Assembly (NCBI RefSeq): GCF_032490495.1
Contig: NZ_JAVYJB010000005.1
Location: 1 to 64,000, forward strand
Source of the DNA: Pilosibacter fragilis
Lineage (GTDB): Bacteria; Bacillota; Clostridia; Lachnospirales; Lachnospiraceae
Direction of reading: 5' to 3'
DNA: 64,000 nt
Part shown: piece by piece, positions 43,697 through 51,981 of the stretch
Layout of the letters: the number at the start of each line of letters is the position of its first letter
Position numbering within the stretch: the stretch's first letter is position 1
Program-made: the position numbers and the translations under genes
The notes under the pieces: generated by a model
What the model was told of the DNA's origin: nothing
The model's database searches: none
What the model saw: the letters and a program-made list of their open reading frames with translations, nothing else

Positions 43697-44506
43697 TTAC
43701 TCCGCTGTTAGAAATTCCTTCGCGACATAGGCTTCCTGTCCGTTGTACTTGATGACGGCCCAGGTATCGTCGTGGTCGCGGAGATATTCAACGGATGCGC
43801 CCGGGTCCAGTTTTCCGATGCGGTCCGCGTCGGTGGACGGTTCTTTGCGGACGTTCAAGGTCGTTGTTGTCTTGTAGGAGGAGCCGGAAGCTGTGCTCTC
43901 CGGTTCAGTCTCCGGGGCTGTGGTCTCTGCTGTTTCCGTTGTGATCACTGGTGCGGAGGTCTCCTCTGTAGCCGGTTTCTTCGGCGTGAGGACACGGATC
44001 AGGACGATCAGGATGATCACGAGGACGATCGGAACCACAAATTTTAAAAGATCAGCCGGCTGCATGCCGCTTCCGGACTGCCGGGAACCGGCGCTGCGGT
44101 TTCTGGACTGCTGGGGACGGCTACCGGCCGGGCGTCTTCCGCGGGGGGCTTTCCCGTTGTCTGCAAAGGAGTAGATCTCCTGGGACAGCACGTGGTAGGC
44201 CTGGTTTGCATTGTAGGCACCGTTATCGCCGTTTTTTGCGGCTTTTGTGCCGATGTCGTAGATCTGTAAGTAGTGCTCGGCGGTGGATTTTGAGATCCAG
44301 CCGTTGTTGTAGAGCTCGTGGATCATAGAGTCCATGGAGCCTTCCATGATCCCCGCCTGTTCACATTGGAGCTTAACCATGTATTCCACGGTCTGTTTTG
44401 CTTTGATCATGGACTGGTTGTATTGTTTTTGTCCCATGAGACGCTCGGTCTCCTGAACATTCTGACGGATCTTATCCCATCCGTTAGGAATGTCGTTTCT
44501 TGCCAT
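43697..44506 (-). CDS. Membrane protein with HEPN/DUF4145-like N-terminus and SH3 domain
   Basis: 269 residues in three parts. Residues 1-120 are helical and charged, with an NQSMIKAKQTVEYMVKLQCE segment that resembles HEPN/DUF4145-type domains. Next come a basic Arg/Ser/Gly/Pro linker and a membrane helix (LLKFVVPIVLVIILIVLIRVL, about 150-172), followed by a Thr/Glu/Pro-rich stretch. Last is a bacterial SH3 (SH3_3) domain (TTLNVRKEPSTDADRIGKLDPGA, about 210-269). The SH3 part should be outside the cell and could bind wall peptides; the helical part would be inside. GGAGGG precedes the ATG. I do not know a characterised homologue. Confidence 0.8.
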   Translation of the reverse strand: MARNDIPNGWDKIRQNVQETERLMGQKQYNQSMIKAKQTVEYMVKLQCEQAGIMEGSMDSMIHELYNNGWISKSTAEHYLQIYDIGTKAAKNGDNGAYNANQAYHVLSQEIYSFADNGKAPRGRRPAGSRPQQSRNRSAGSRQSGSGMQPADLLKFVVPIVLVIILIVLIRVLTPKKPATEETSAPVITTETAETTAPETEPESTASGSSYKTTTTLNVRKEPSTDADRIGKLDPGASVEYLRDHDDTWAVIKYNGQEAYVAKEFLTAE

Positions 44507-44770
44507 ATAAATCCCTCCGTTTTATGTATTTTAACGGCGCGTGAAGGTGAAAATCCGGTGCCGGTGAAGGTGCCGGATACTCACAGATGCCGTTTTCTTC
44601 TATGTAATGCTGTGCGCCTGATGAAACGATCGCAGACACGAAAAGAGCGATTTTGTCAGCCATTATCTTTATTATACTGGAACAGTGGGAAAATTGCACG
44701 AAAAATTTTTGGACAATTTAAGAATTTTCTGTTTCCAAAAGATATATTGAAAGAAAAAATTTCAGAAAAA
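44507..44770. other. Gap without a gene
   Basis: About 260 bases upstream of the SH3 gene (minus strand) up to the inverted-repeat element. It should contain that gene's promoter; no confident boxes or open frame are seen. Confidence 0.35.
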
Positions 44771-44925
44771 GTTACAGTTCAGCCATTACATCTTCTTGTT
44801 TTCATATTCATGAAAACAAGAAGCTTGGTGGTTCCACCATATGCTGATTTGGATGAAAAAGTGCTTATGCAAGCAAGCTTGCAACACACTTTCTCATTCA
44901 AACCAGCGCATGGCTGAACTGTAAC
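44771..44925. mobile_element. MITE-like element with perfect 16-bp inverted ends
   Basis: Ends GTTACAGTTCAGCCAT and ATGGCTGAACTGTAAC are perfect inverted repeats 155 bp apart. Inside are a 14-bp stem (CTTCTTGTTTTCAT / ATGAAAACAAGAAG), GGTGG/CCACC, and TGCAAGC-AA-GCTTGCA. It has no coding capacity. The termini resemble those of repeat family A (GTAACTGTTCAG). It lies upstream of trmB. Confidence 0.75.
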
Positions 44926-45014
44926 CAGAAAAATTCTGCGCGTCACTGTTACCTTGCAAAATAAGGCTTTCAATGATAAAATGAGACACAAGCAATATCA
45001 GGAGGAAATACATT

Positions 45015-45659
45015 ATGAGATTACGCCATATCAAAGGCGCTGAAGAAGAGATTGCTGAGAGCCCATATGTGGTCCAGGATCCGCAGTCACTGAAGGGAAG
45101 GTGGCATGAATTTTTTGGAAACGATAATCCGATCCGCATTGAGGTCGGAATGGGAAAAGGAAAATTCATCATGGAGCTTGCCCAGATGAACCCGGATATC
45201 AATTACGTGGGAATCGAGCGTTACTCCAGCGTTCTGCTTCGCGGACTTCAGAAGCGCGCGGAGCTGGAGCTTTCCAATATTTATTTTATGAGAATCGATG
45301 CGTTAGAGCTTGCGGACGTGTTCGCGGAGGACGAGGTGGAGCGGATCTACTTAAACTTTTCTGATCCGTGGCCGAAGGACCGCCACGCGAAGCGCCGTCT
45401 GACATCGGACCGTTTCCTTGCCGTGTATGATAAGATTTTACAGCCGGACGGAATCATCGAGTTTAAGACCGACAATCAGGACCTGTTCCGCTATTCATTA
45501 GAATCCATTCCGGAGGCAGGCTGGCAGGTCACATCCCATACGTTTGATCTTCACCACAGTGATATGGCCGAGGGAAATGTTATGACAGAGTACGAGACGA
45601 AGTTCTCCGCGGAGGGCAAGCCGATCTGTAAGCTGACCGCCCGCCGTGATAAGTCATAA
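45015..45659 (+). CDS. trmB: tRNA (guanine-N7-)-methyltransferase
   Basis: Adds the 7-methyl group to G46 of tRNA using SAM; cytoplasmic, 214 residues. The family motifs are intact: IRIEVGMGKGKFIMELA (SAM loop), NYVGIERYSSVLLR, and YLNFSDPWPKDRHAKRRL, the TrmB signature with the catalytic Asp. The end shows TEYETKF. AGGAGG precedes the ATG. A MITE-like element lies just upstream. Confidence 0.95.
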   Translation: MRLRHIKGAEEEIAESPYVVQDPQSLKGRWHEFFGNDNPIRIEVGMGKGKFIMELAQMNPDINYVGIERYSSVLLRGLQKRAELELSNIYFMRIDALELADVFAEDEVERIYLNFSDPWPKDRHAKRRLTSDRFLAVYDKILQPDGIIEFKTDNQDLFRYSLESIPEAGWQVTSHTFDLHHSDMAEGNVMTEYETKFSAEGKPICKLTARRDKS

Positions 45660-45706
45660 ATATCTGCATATAATAGACATGAAATGACGGAAAGGCCGTG
45701 TGCCGG

Positions 45707-45844
45707 ATGAGTATGTGGGCATGTGTAAAGCGGTGGCTCTCACAGGCAACCTGCGACAAGATGGAACTGAATCGGAAAATTATCCGGATCAGGAAATGTT
45801 TTGACGAGGCAAATGATGTTGTCTGCGGCAGAAAGAAAAAATAA
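45707..45844 (+). CDS. Possible small protein (45 residues)
   Basis: ATG with AAAGG 12 bases upstream. The peptide (MSMWACVKRWLSQATCDKME...GRKKK) is basic and has four Cys spread over it. It lies between trmB and trxA. I recognise no family and the ribosome site is poor, so it could be chance. Confidence 0.3.
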   Translation: MSMWACVKRWLSQATCDKMELNRKIIRIRKCFDEANDVVCGRKKK

Positions 45845-45940
45845 GCGCGGCAGAGAGGTTTTCTGTGACCGCCGGAGCGGTAAGCGAATGCGGTGGAAAA
45901 GCTTTGAATGCAGCAGGATATTATGGAAGGAGAAAATAAT

Positions 45941-46258
45941 ATGGAAACAGTATTTACAAGCGCAAATTTTGATGCTGATGTTCTGGGCTCAGAGATCCCG
46001 GTGGTTGTGGATTTCTTTGCGACATGGTGCGGCCCGTGCCGTATGATGGCTCCGGTGATCGAAGAGCTCGCTGAGGAGTACGACGGAAAAGTAAAGATCG
46101 GCAAACTCGATGTAGACGAGAACAGTGATATTGCTGCCCGCTACGGAGTTATGTCTATCCCGACGATCATCCTTTTTAAGAACGGAGAAGTTTTTTCCAA
46201 GAGCGTTGGACTTCAGGATAAAGAAGTTCTGGAAAATGCGATCAAAGAGATGTTGTAA
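45941..46258 (+). CDS. trxA: Thioredoxin
   Basis: Cytoplasmic disulfide reductase, 105 residues. The active site WCGPC (Cys30, Cys33) is in the context VVVDFFATWCGPCRMMAPV, with the cis-Pro in MSIPTIILF. All core thioredoxin residues are present. ATG 45941 has AAGGAG upstream and rules out the longer frame from 45908. It is a short unit closed by a strong terminator. Confidence 0.95.
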   Translation: METVFTSANFDADVLGSEIPVVVDFFATWCGPCRMMAPVIEELAEEYDGKVKIGKLDVDENSDIAARYGVMSIPTIILFKNGEVFSKSVGLQDKEVLENAIKEML

Positions 46259-46269
46259 GAAACAGGGAC

Positions 46270-46308
46270 AAAAAAGCCGGCAAACCCGCATGTTTGCTGG
46301 CTTTTTTA
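46270..46308 (+). terminator. Rho-independent terminator after trxA
   Basis: Long stem AAAAAGCCGGCAAAC / GTTTGCTGGCTTTTTT with one G-U pair and a strong T-run. Confidence 0.9.
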
Positions 46309-46370
46309 ATCGTTTCATTTGTACCTGTTTTTTGAAAAACAAAAAAATTAAAAAAATTTCAAAAAAGGTG

Positions 46371-46399
46371 TTGACTTTTTTCTTGGTTTATCCTATAAT
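46371..46399 (+). promoter_or_regulatory. tRNA-Lys promoter
   Basis: TTGACT (46371-46376), 17 bases and TATAAT (46394-46399): near-consensus. The expected start near 46406 leaves about 45 bases before the mature tRNA. Confidence 0.85.
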
Positions 46400-46451
46400 A
46401 CAAAACGTGCCACGGATGAGGCAAACAAAACAAAGAAAAACAACAAACCAA

Positions 46452-46524
46452 GCACCTTTAGCTCAGCTGGTAGAGCAGTAGACTCTTAATCTATTTGTCC
46501 AGGGTTCGAATCCCTGAAGGTGCA
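46452..46524 (+). tRNA. tRNA-Lys (CTT anticodon)
   Basis: 73 bases folding as a full cloverleaf: acceptor GCACCTT / AAGGTGC, D arm GCTC/GAGC, anticodon arm GTAGA-CTCTTAA-TCTAT, and T arm CAGGG-TTCGAAT-CCCTG. The anticodon is CTT (reads AAG). The discriminator is A, and the 3' CCA is not encoded. A weak hairpin and a T-run (46560-46577) follow as a possible terminator. Confidence 0.95.
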
Positions 46525-46784
46525 CGAAGAAAAGCACTGTTTTAGCGGATGGTAAGCCGCCGGGACGGTGTTTTTTGTTACACTGATATCGAATCATTCA
46601 ATAATCATATCATTCGTTCAAATATTTGTTATCCATTATATATTCCCGATTTTATGATTTTAATTTAATTTAAAAATGTGATATACTATATAAATAGAAG
46701 AAGTGTATGAAAAATTTACCAACAGGATCCTCATTTAGGGGATCCTGTTTCGGAATCACAGGTAATTAAAGGGAGATTAAAAGG
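46525..46784. other. Gap between tRNA and peptidase gene
   Basis: AT-rich. It holds a possible tRNA terminator (GGTGTTTTTTG near 46570) and a perfect 10-bp hairpin AACAGGATCC / GGATCCTGTT at 46721-46749, whose T-run is weak. The hairpin lies in the leader of the peptidase gene and could be a terminator or a leader structure. Confidence 0.45.
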
Positions 46785-47753
46785 ATGAAAGAAATCAAGA
46801 TCACAGAGATTGAAAACATCAGGATCGGCAGCGCAGAGAATAAAGAAGCGGGGACCGGGTGTACGGTTATTATCTGCGAGCGGGGCGCAGCAGCCGGGCT
46901 GGATGTCCGCGGGGGCGGTCCGGCATCCAGGGAATCGGAGCTCTTAAAGCCCATGGCGGCGGCTGACATGATCCAGGCAGTTTTACTCAGCGGCGGAAGT
47001 GCGTTCGGTCTGGACGCGGCTGGGGGCGTTATGGAGTATCTGGAAGAACGTGGGATCGGCTTTGATGTGGGAATCACGAAGGTACCGCTTGTATGCGAGT
47101 CCTGCCTGTTTGACCTGATGGTCGGGGATTTTAAGACGAGACCGGATAAGGCCATGGGATACGCGGCATGCGAGGGCGCGGAGAAGAATAATTATCAGGA
47201 TGGAAACTTCGGCGCTGGAACAGGTGCGTCCGTCGGAAAGCTGGGGGACAAGTCTCTCTGCATGAAGGGCGGAATCGGAAGCTATGCGGTGCAGATTGGG
47301 GATCTGAAGGTCGGCGCAATCGTTGCGGTGAATGCGAGAGGCGATATCTATGACTGGAAGGACGGAAAGAAGGTCGCCGGTCTTTTAAATGCGGACAGGA
47401 AGACATTTGCGGACACAGAAGAAGCCGTTTATAAGAGCTATGAAGTGGTCAAGAACAAGTTCACCGGCGCGACAGAGAATACGACCATCGGTGCGGTGAT
47501 TACGAACGCGGCATTCCCGAAGAGCAGCCTCTGCAAGATCGCCGGGATGGCTCACGACGGCTATGCGCGGGCGATCCGCCCTGTTCATACTTCTTCCGAC
47601 GGAGACAGCATCTACGCGCTGTCTGTGGGCGATGTGAAGGCAGATCAGGATATGGTCGGAACCCTCGGTGCCCAGGTTATGGCGGAGGCGATCCTGAGGG
47701 CTGTGAGGAGCGCGGAGTCGGCCTACGGACTTGTTGGAGCAAAGGATTTGTAA
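46785..47753 (+). CDS. P1-family (S58/DmpA-like) self-processing peptidase
   Basis: 322 residues of the Ntn-type S58 group (L-aminopeptidase D-Ala-esterase/beta-aminopeptidases). Visible landmarks are the GGPASRESELLKP start of the fold, LSGGSAFGLDAAGGVMEYLEERGIG, GNFGAGTGASVGK and NTTIGAVITNAAF. In DmpA the nucleophile is the residue freed by cleavage at a Gly-Ser bond. Here NTTIG suggests Thr as the equivalent nucleophile. There is no signal peptide, so it acts in the cytoplasm. AGGGAGA precedes the ATG. The natural substrate is unknown. Confidence 0.88.
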   Translation: MKEIKITEIENIRIGSAENKEAGTGCTVIICERGAAAGLDVRGGGPASRESELLKPMAAADMIQAVLLSGGSAFGLDAAGGVMEYLEERGIGFDVGITKVPLVCESCLFDLMVGDFKTRPDKAMGYAACEGAEKNNYQDGNFGAGTGASVGKLGDKSLCMKGGIGSYAVQIGDLKVGAIVAVNARGDIYDWKDGKKVAGLLNADRKTFADTEEAVYKSYEVVKNKFTGATENTTIGAVITNAAFPKSSLCKIAGMAHDGYARAIRPVHTSSDGDSIYALSVGDVKADQDMVGTLGAQVMAEAILRAVRSAESAYGLVGAKDL

Positions 47754-47762
47754 AAAAGAGCG

Positions 47763-47813
47763 AAAAAGAGCGGCTGCCCGGCAAAGCTTTGCCGATATGA
47801 CAGCCGCTTTTTC
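47763..47813. terminator. Bidirectional terminator
   Basis: AGCGGCTG / CAGCCGCT stem with an inner CGGCAAAGCTTTGCCG palindrome and a T-run on each strand. It separates two convergent genes. Confidence 0.85.
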
Positions 47814-47820
47814 TATACGG

Positions 47821-48996
47821 TTACATCTGTCCTGTCACGCGCAGGTACAGACCAAGCTCCATCTCAAGCGCCTCTGAAATTCCGCGCTCATCTAACTGGA
47901 AATGGCAGTTATGGTGCGGGGAAGAGGTAATCGGGCGTTCGGGATCAGCCATTCCGATCTGGAAGTAGGCACCCGGCTTCTCAAGAAGATAGTAGGCAAA
48001 ATCTTCACCGCCAAGGGCATCCGGGCGTTCGTAGACGGTATATCCGAGGTCTCTTGTGACACTGCGGACCGTTTCGATCTCCTCCGGCACGTTGATGGCT
48101 GCCGGATAGCCCAGAGTCGTGGTCACATCGCAGGTGAGGCCGAATCCGGCGCAGATCCCCCTGCTGATGGAGTGGATGGAGTCAAAGACTTTGTCGATCA
48201 GGTCATTGTTTAAAGTGCGGACATTGCCGCCGAGAGTCACAGTGTCCGTGATGATATTCGGATACTGGCCGCCATTTATATAGGAAACCGTAAGAACACC
48301 GCCTTCCAGAGGATTCTTTTTCTCAGCCAGGATCTGGTTTAAAGCGGATCCGACCATGCAGGCCACGGGGACCGGGTTCAGGGCATTCTGCGGATAACCG
48401 CCATGACCGCCCTTTCCATGGATCTTCACTTCATAAATACCGATCGCTGCGGAATACGCCCGGGGAGTCACGGCGATGGTGCCGAGCGGAAACGCGGAAG
48501 CACAGTGGAAACCATAGATGAGATCGACATCCTTCATGGCACCTTCCTCGCAGAGCGCCTTGGCGCCTCCCGGGAGCTTTTCTTCGGCTGCCTGAAAGAT
48601 CAGCTTCACAGTTCCACGGACAAGCTCCGGATGGGCTGTGAGGACCTTTGCGAAGGTTAAAAGGACTGCGGTATGGATATCGTGTCCGCAGGCATGCATA
48701 ACGCCGGGAACCTCGGACTTAAACGGGAGATCATTTTCTTCCTCCACCGGGAGCGCGTCGATGTCCGCGCGGAACGCGATGCATGGACCGGTTTTTTCGC
48801 CTTTTATGACAGCGACCGTGCTGGTTCCGGAGATCCCTTCCATCAGTGGGACGCCCAGGGCATTCAGGGTGCTGCGGATGTAATCGGCAGTGCCTGTCTC
48901 CTGAAAGGAAAGCTCCGGGTGTCGATGCAGGTAACGGCGTGTTTCAATCAGTTCTTTTTCATAGGGGCTTGTGATGGACTTGACAAATTCTTTCAT
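47821..48996 (-). CDS. M20 family amidohydrolase (hippurate hydrolase-like)
   Basis: 391 residues, a cytoplasmic metal-dependent deacylase or amidohydrolase of the M20D type (N-acyl-amino acid or indole-acetyl-amino acid hydrolases). The metal motif GVMHACGHDIHTAVLLT, the Glu pair in FQAAEEKLPGG, and GGEDFAYYL near the C-terminus are present, with a lid dimerisation domain (about 185-295). GGAGG precedes the ATG. It forms a single-gene unit. Confidence 0.9.
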   Translation of the reverse strand: MKEFVKSITSPYEKELIETRRYLHRHPELSFQETGTADYIRSTLNALGVPLMEGISGTSTVAVIKGEKTGPCIAFRADIDALPVEEENDLPFKSEVPGVMHACGHDIHTAVLLTFAKVLTAHPELVRGTVKLIFQAAEEKLPGGAKALCEEGAMKDVDLIYGFHCASAFPLGTIAVTPRAYSAAIGIYEVKIHGKGGHGGYPQNALNPVPVACMVGSALNQILAEKKNPLEGGVLTVSYINGGQYPNIITDTVTLGGNVRTLNNDLIDKVFDSIHSISRGICAGFGLTCDVTTTLGYPAAINVPEEIETVRSVTRDLGYTVYERPDALGGEDFAYYLLEKPGAYFQIGMADPERPITSSPHHNCHFQLDERGISEALEMELGLYLRVTGQM

Positions 48997-49056
48997 ATAA
49001 GACCTCCGTTTTTCTCGTTTATACTATTTATAGGAACAACTTATCGGAACAACAGC

Positions 49057-50271
49057 TTATTGGTCTGTGGCTGGATCAAACGACACATTTGCGATCACGA
49101 CTTCATTGTTAGTCCCGACCCGCATCGCCGGTCCCCAGACACCGGCGCCGGAGGTGACAATAGACGTCATAGCCCCCTTTTTCAGGATTCCGCAGGCGTT
49201 TTCCCAGAGAAAATGGATCACAAGGTTTGCCGGAAACATCTGCCCATCGTGGGTATGGCCGGAGAGGTCCAGATCGACACCGGCATCGGAGGCTTCTGAC
49301 AATTCTCCCGGCTGGTGATCCATGACGATGATGGGAAGTGAGGGATCGAGAGGTTCGGTGATCTCAGCAAAGGTTTTCCGCGGGAGCTGTTCTTTTTTTG
49401 CCATATCCTTATCCCGGCGGCCGACAAGATAGAATGCATTATTGATGCAGACGGTCTCGTCCTCCAGCATCGTGATACCGGCGTGGTGCAGAAATTCCGT
49501 AAACCGCCCGTCCCGGACGATCGTTTCCTTCTGTGGAAATGTGAATCCGGCGAGGATCTTCTCGCTTACGTCATGGTTGCCCCAGCAGGCGTATGTGCCG
49601 TACCGGCTCTTGATATCGGATAGAATGTCAGCCACCTCATCCGGGTCCTTGATCGCGTTGTAATCATTGTCGAAGAGATCTCCGGCAATGCAGACGAGAT
49701 CGACATTTTGGGAGTTAATGGTGTCTACGATCTTTCTTACATGGGACTTCGTGGAGTTGTATCCAAGGTGAAGATCCGCGATCAGGGCGATCTTAAGTCC
49801 CGGAAGAGAAGAACTCTTTTCGATGACGACCGGATCCTGCCGCACATAGACCCGTCTTGCATGCAGGACACCGTAAATGCTGACCATAAGGATCAGGCCA
49901 ATGGCAAATCCGCCAAAGATCACGAGATTTTTCGGCATGGTATGCAGCATGGCCGGGTACCGGTATTTCATAAAGAAGGAATGGCCGGTGACACGGCGGA
50001 TCACGTCGAAGGTGATGATAAAAAGCAGGATATATTCCAGAGTGCCGAGCCAGTAGTTGCTGATCACCCGGAGAAAATGGTGAAGTGGTTCTTTTGTGAT
50101 CAGAAATCCGGTCAGCGGGCTGACGGCAAAAAATAGATAGAGGACTGTGACAGGGATCCTGAAAAACAGTGAATGAAGCGCCGGGGAGCAGGAATCCGCC
50201 CAGGCGTAGAGCCATAAAAGAATGTATGCCTGAAATAACAGGTAGACCGGAGATAAAAATACAGCTAACAT
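49057..50271 (-). CDS. Membrane-anchored metallophosphoesterase
   Basis: About 404 residues. The first 150 form four membrane helices (from MLAVFLSPVYLLFQAYILL on), and the rest is a calcineurin-like phosphoesterase. The five metal motifs are visible: IADLHLG, AGDLFDND, WGNHDVS, VMDHQPG and SGHTHDGQ. YaeI/YkuE-type enzymes act on UDP-sugar lipids or phospholipids; the substrate here is unknown. ATG 50271 with CAGGAG upstream is chosen over a much longer frame that has no site. Confidence 0.88.
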   Translation of the reverse strand: MLAVFLSPVYLLFQAYILLWLYAWADSCSPALHSLFFRIPVTVLYLFFAVSPLTGFLITKEPLHHFLRVISNYWLGTLEYILLFIITFDVIRRVTGHSFFMKYRYPAMLHTMPKNLVIFGGFAIGLILMVSIYGVLHARRVYVRQDPVVIEKSSSLPGLKIALIADLHLGYNSTKSHVRKIVDTINSQNVDLVCIAGDLFDNDYNAIKDPDEVADILSDIKSRYGTYACWGNHDVSEKILAGFTFPQKETIVRDGRFTEFLHHAGITMLEDETVCINNAFYLVGRRDKDMAKKEQLPRKTFAEITEPLDPSLPIIVMDHQPGELSEASDAGVDLDLSGHTHDGQMFPANLVIHFLWENACGILKKGAMTSIVTSGAGVWGPAMRVGTNNEVVIANVSFDPATDQ

Positions 50272-50392
50272 GAGATACTCCTGATGCTTCGTGGACAGGA
50301 ATGGTGTATAATGATTCCTGTACGGTGGTTTATGGTGTAAGTATAGCGAACACTTTAACAATTTGCAATGGAAAAGAAGAAAAGAGGTTGTT

Positions 50393-50647
50393 ATGATCGA
50401 TCTGACAGGAATGATCTCCATTCCATATTTAAAGAAGACAACATTTACCGGAAGTGAAAAGGGAACGAATTTTATGATCCGGAAGATCAGCGGAGAGGAA
50501 GGCGAGCCGGATAAGATCCAGGCGATCACCTGGCCGGGGCCGTTTATTTTTTCTGTGACGGAAGATGAAAAAAAGACGTATCAGGAATTTGAGTTCAGCG
50601 AGGACGGGATCAAAGCGGCAGTAGCCTGGCTGAATGAGGTGACATAG
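50393..50647 (+). CDS. Small uncharacterised protein
   Basis: 84 residues, soluble, acidic. The only feature is a pattern of strands with a central ITWPGPFIFSVTEDEKKTYQEF and a C-terminal helix (GIKAAVAWLNEV). I do not recognise a domain. AGAGG precedes the ATG at 50393. The coding bias is like that of its neighbours, and the sequence lies on the opposite strand from both flanking genes, so it is likely real. Confidence 0.65.
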   Translation: MIDLTGMISIPYLKKTTFTGSEKGTNFMIRKISGEEGEPDKIQAITWPGPFIFSVTEDEKKTYQEFEFSEDGIKAAVAWLNEVT

Positions 50648-50703
50648 AGAGGAATCCTGTATACAAAAAGGCCCGGAAGTTTTCGGGGTGAAAATATTTT
50701 AAG

Positions 50704-50743
50704 AACGAGTATGACCGGTGAAGTTAAGCCGGTTATACTCGTT
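50704..50743. terminator. Bidirectional terminator
   Basis: 15-bp stem AACGAGTATGACCGG / CCGGTTATACTCGTT with one G-U pair, lying between convergent genes. The T-runs are short. Confidence 0.7.
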
Positions 50744-50817
50744 CCCTGTTTTATAGACTTTAGCCGATCTGCGTATACAGAGCATTAGATCTGATGTACA
50801 GATGTGGGAGACGTTCC

Positions 50818-51648
50818 CTACATCGACGGTGTTCTCGCCACAAGATCCAGTGTCACATCCGTAAATCTCTGCTTTAAGAGCGCGCAGATCTCCTTCCGCT
50901 GCTCCATAAGCTTCGGGATCATGTCCTCGGTGAGCTGGAGTTTTGCGCACCACGGCGCATCGGCCTTTGGGTCTGCGGCAGCGGGATCCGGGTACACGCG
51001 GACGCGGAAATCGCGGAATCCAAGGTCGGAGAGGGATTTCTCCGCCCATTCCACATCCCTTAATACAGAAGCTTCGATGGAAATTCCCGACGGAACTCTC
51101 GTCGCAAGACAGGCGTAGGCGGGCTTGTTCCATGTAAATAATCCGGCATTTCGGGAATATTCCCGGAGTGCCGTTTTTGTTATTCCGGAAAGGCGCAGCG
51201 GGGACAGTACCTTCATTTCTTTTAAAGCGCGCATGCCCGGGCGGTCACCGGCGTCATCGGAGGCGTTCGTTCCGTCCATGATCTCGGTAAAGCCGTCCTC
51301 CTTTGCGGCTTTCAGGATTCCGCCGAATACCTGATTCTTGCAGTAGTAGCAGCGGTCTTTCGGATTGCTCTTTACGACTTTATCCGTCAGCACATCAAAG
51401 GGCAGGACCGTCATGTCCGCGTGTAATGATTCAGCGAGAAGCTTCGCGTCATCTAACTCAAATTGCGGCTGGAACGGAGTGGAGACATAGTAAGCATGTA
51501 CATTTGCTCCGCAGGCCTTTGCGGCATAGAGAAGATAAGAGGAATCCGTTCCGCCGGAAAAAGCAAGAGCGATGGTAGAATGCTCCGCAAAAAATTCCCG
51601 GAGTGCGGCCGGAACGCAGTCTATGGAAACGTTGATCGTGTTGTTCAT
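50818..51648 (-). CDS. larE: ATP-dependent sulfur transferase LarE (pyridinium-3,5-bisthiocarboxylic acid pathway)
   Basis: 276 residues. LarE adds sulfur to the nicotinate-derived precursor of the nickel-pincer (NPN) cofactor of lactate racemase. The PP-loop SGGTDSS (31-37) activates the carboxylate. Cys180 in PAYACLATRVPSG corresponds to the sacrificial Cys176 of Lactobacillus plantarum LarE. Here Cys100 and Cys103 (DRCYYCK) add a pair, so three cysteines are present, as in the cluster-binding LarE class. larA, larB and larC are not in the window. The start has no strong site but opens the domain. A family B repeat lies upstream. Confidence 0.88.
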   Translation of the reverse strand: MNNTINVSIDCVPAALREFFAEHSTIALAFSGGTDSSYLLYAAKACGANVHAYYVSTPFQPQFELDDAKLLAESLHADMTVLPFDVLTDKVVKSNPKDRCYYCKNQVFGGILKAAKEDGFTEIMDGTNASDDAGDRPGMRALKEMKVLSPLRLSGITKTALREYSRNAGLFTWNKPAYACLATRVPSGISIEASVLRDVEWAEKSLSDLGFRDFRVRVYPDPAAADPKADAPWCAKLQLTEDMIPKLMEQRKEICALLKQRFTDVTLDLVARTPSM

Positions 51649-51673
51649 AAGGAATTCTCCGTCCTTTCATATT

Positions 51674-51774
51674 CTCAAGTTGAACGTCCGTGAGACTTGC
51701 CGCGTGATTCTGGTCAGAGAAGCTGACATATTTCTATCAAAATCACTGCGCATCCTCGCGGAGCGTTTATCTTA
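51674..51774 (+). repeat. Dispersed structured repeat, family B, copy 3
   Basis: It shares with 20341-20440 the order TCAAGT.GAACGTCC, GAGACTTG, CGCGTGATTC, GTCAG...CTGACATATT, AATCACTGCGCATCC and TCGCGGAGCGTTTATCT. The inner stem GTCAG/CTGAC is retained. It lies between divergent larE and the M20 peptidase gene. Confidence 0.8.
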
Positions 51775-51981
51775 GCAGTCTCGTACGGGTGGTCATATCT
51801 TCATAGTAAAATGGTAGGTTTAATTTACTCATTATAATTCGCAGAGACGTAGAAGTCAAGCTTGTAACCGGGAAGGTGTTACCGTCAGGCGGAATTCCAG
51901 ATTTTTATAGATTTTCAGTATTTTCATTTCAGTATGTTTGTTATATCATAGATGAATAAAATGGCAAGGAGGATGCAGGCT
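51775..51981. other. Gap upstream of the M20 peptidase
   Basis: No gene. It contains possible promoter sequence for the M20-MATE-M20 cluster (AT-rich near 51900-51950), but no confident -35/-10 pair. Confidence 0.35.

Noticed and set aside
45801..46046. 81-residue frame overlapping the trxA start
   Set aside because: Very basic, out of frame with thioredoxin, with no ribosome site; trxA is unambiguous.
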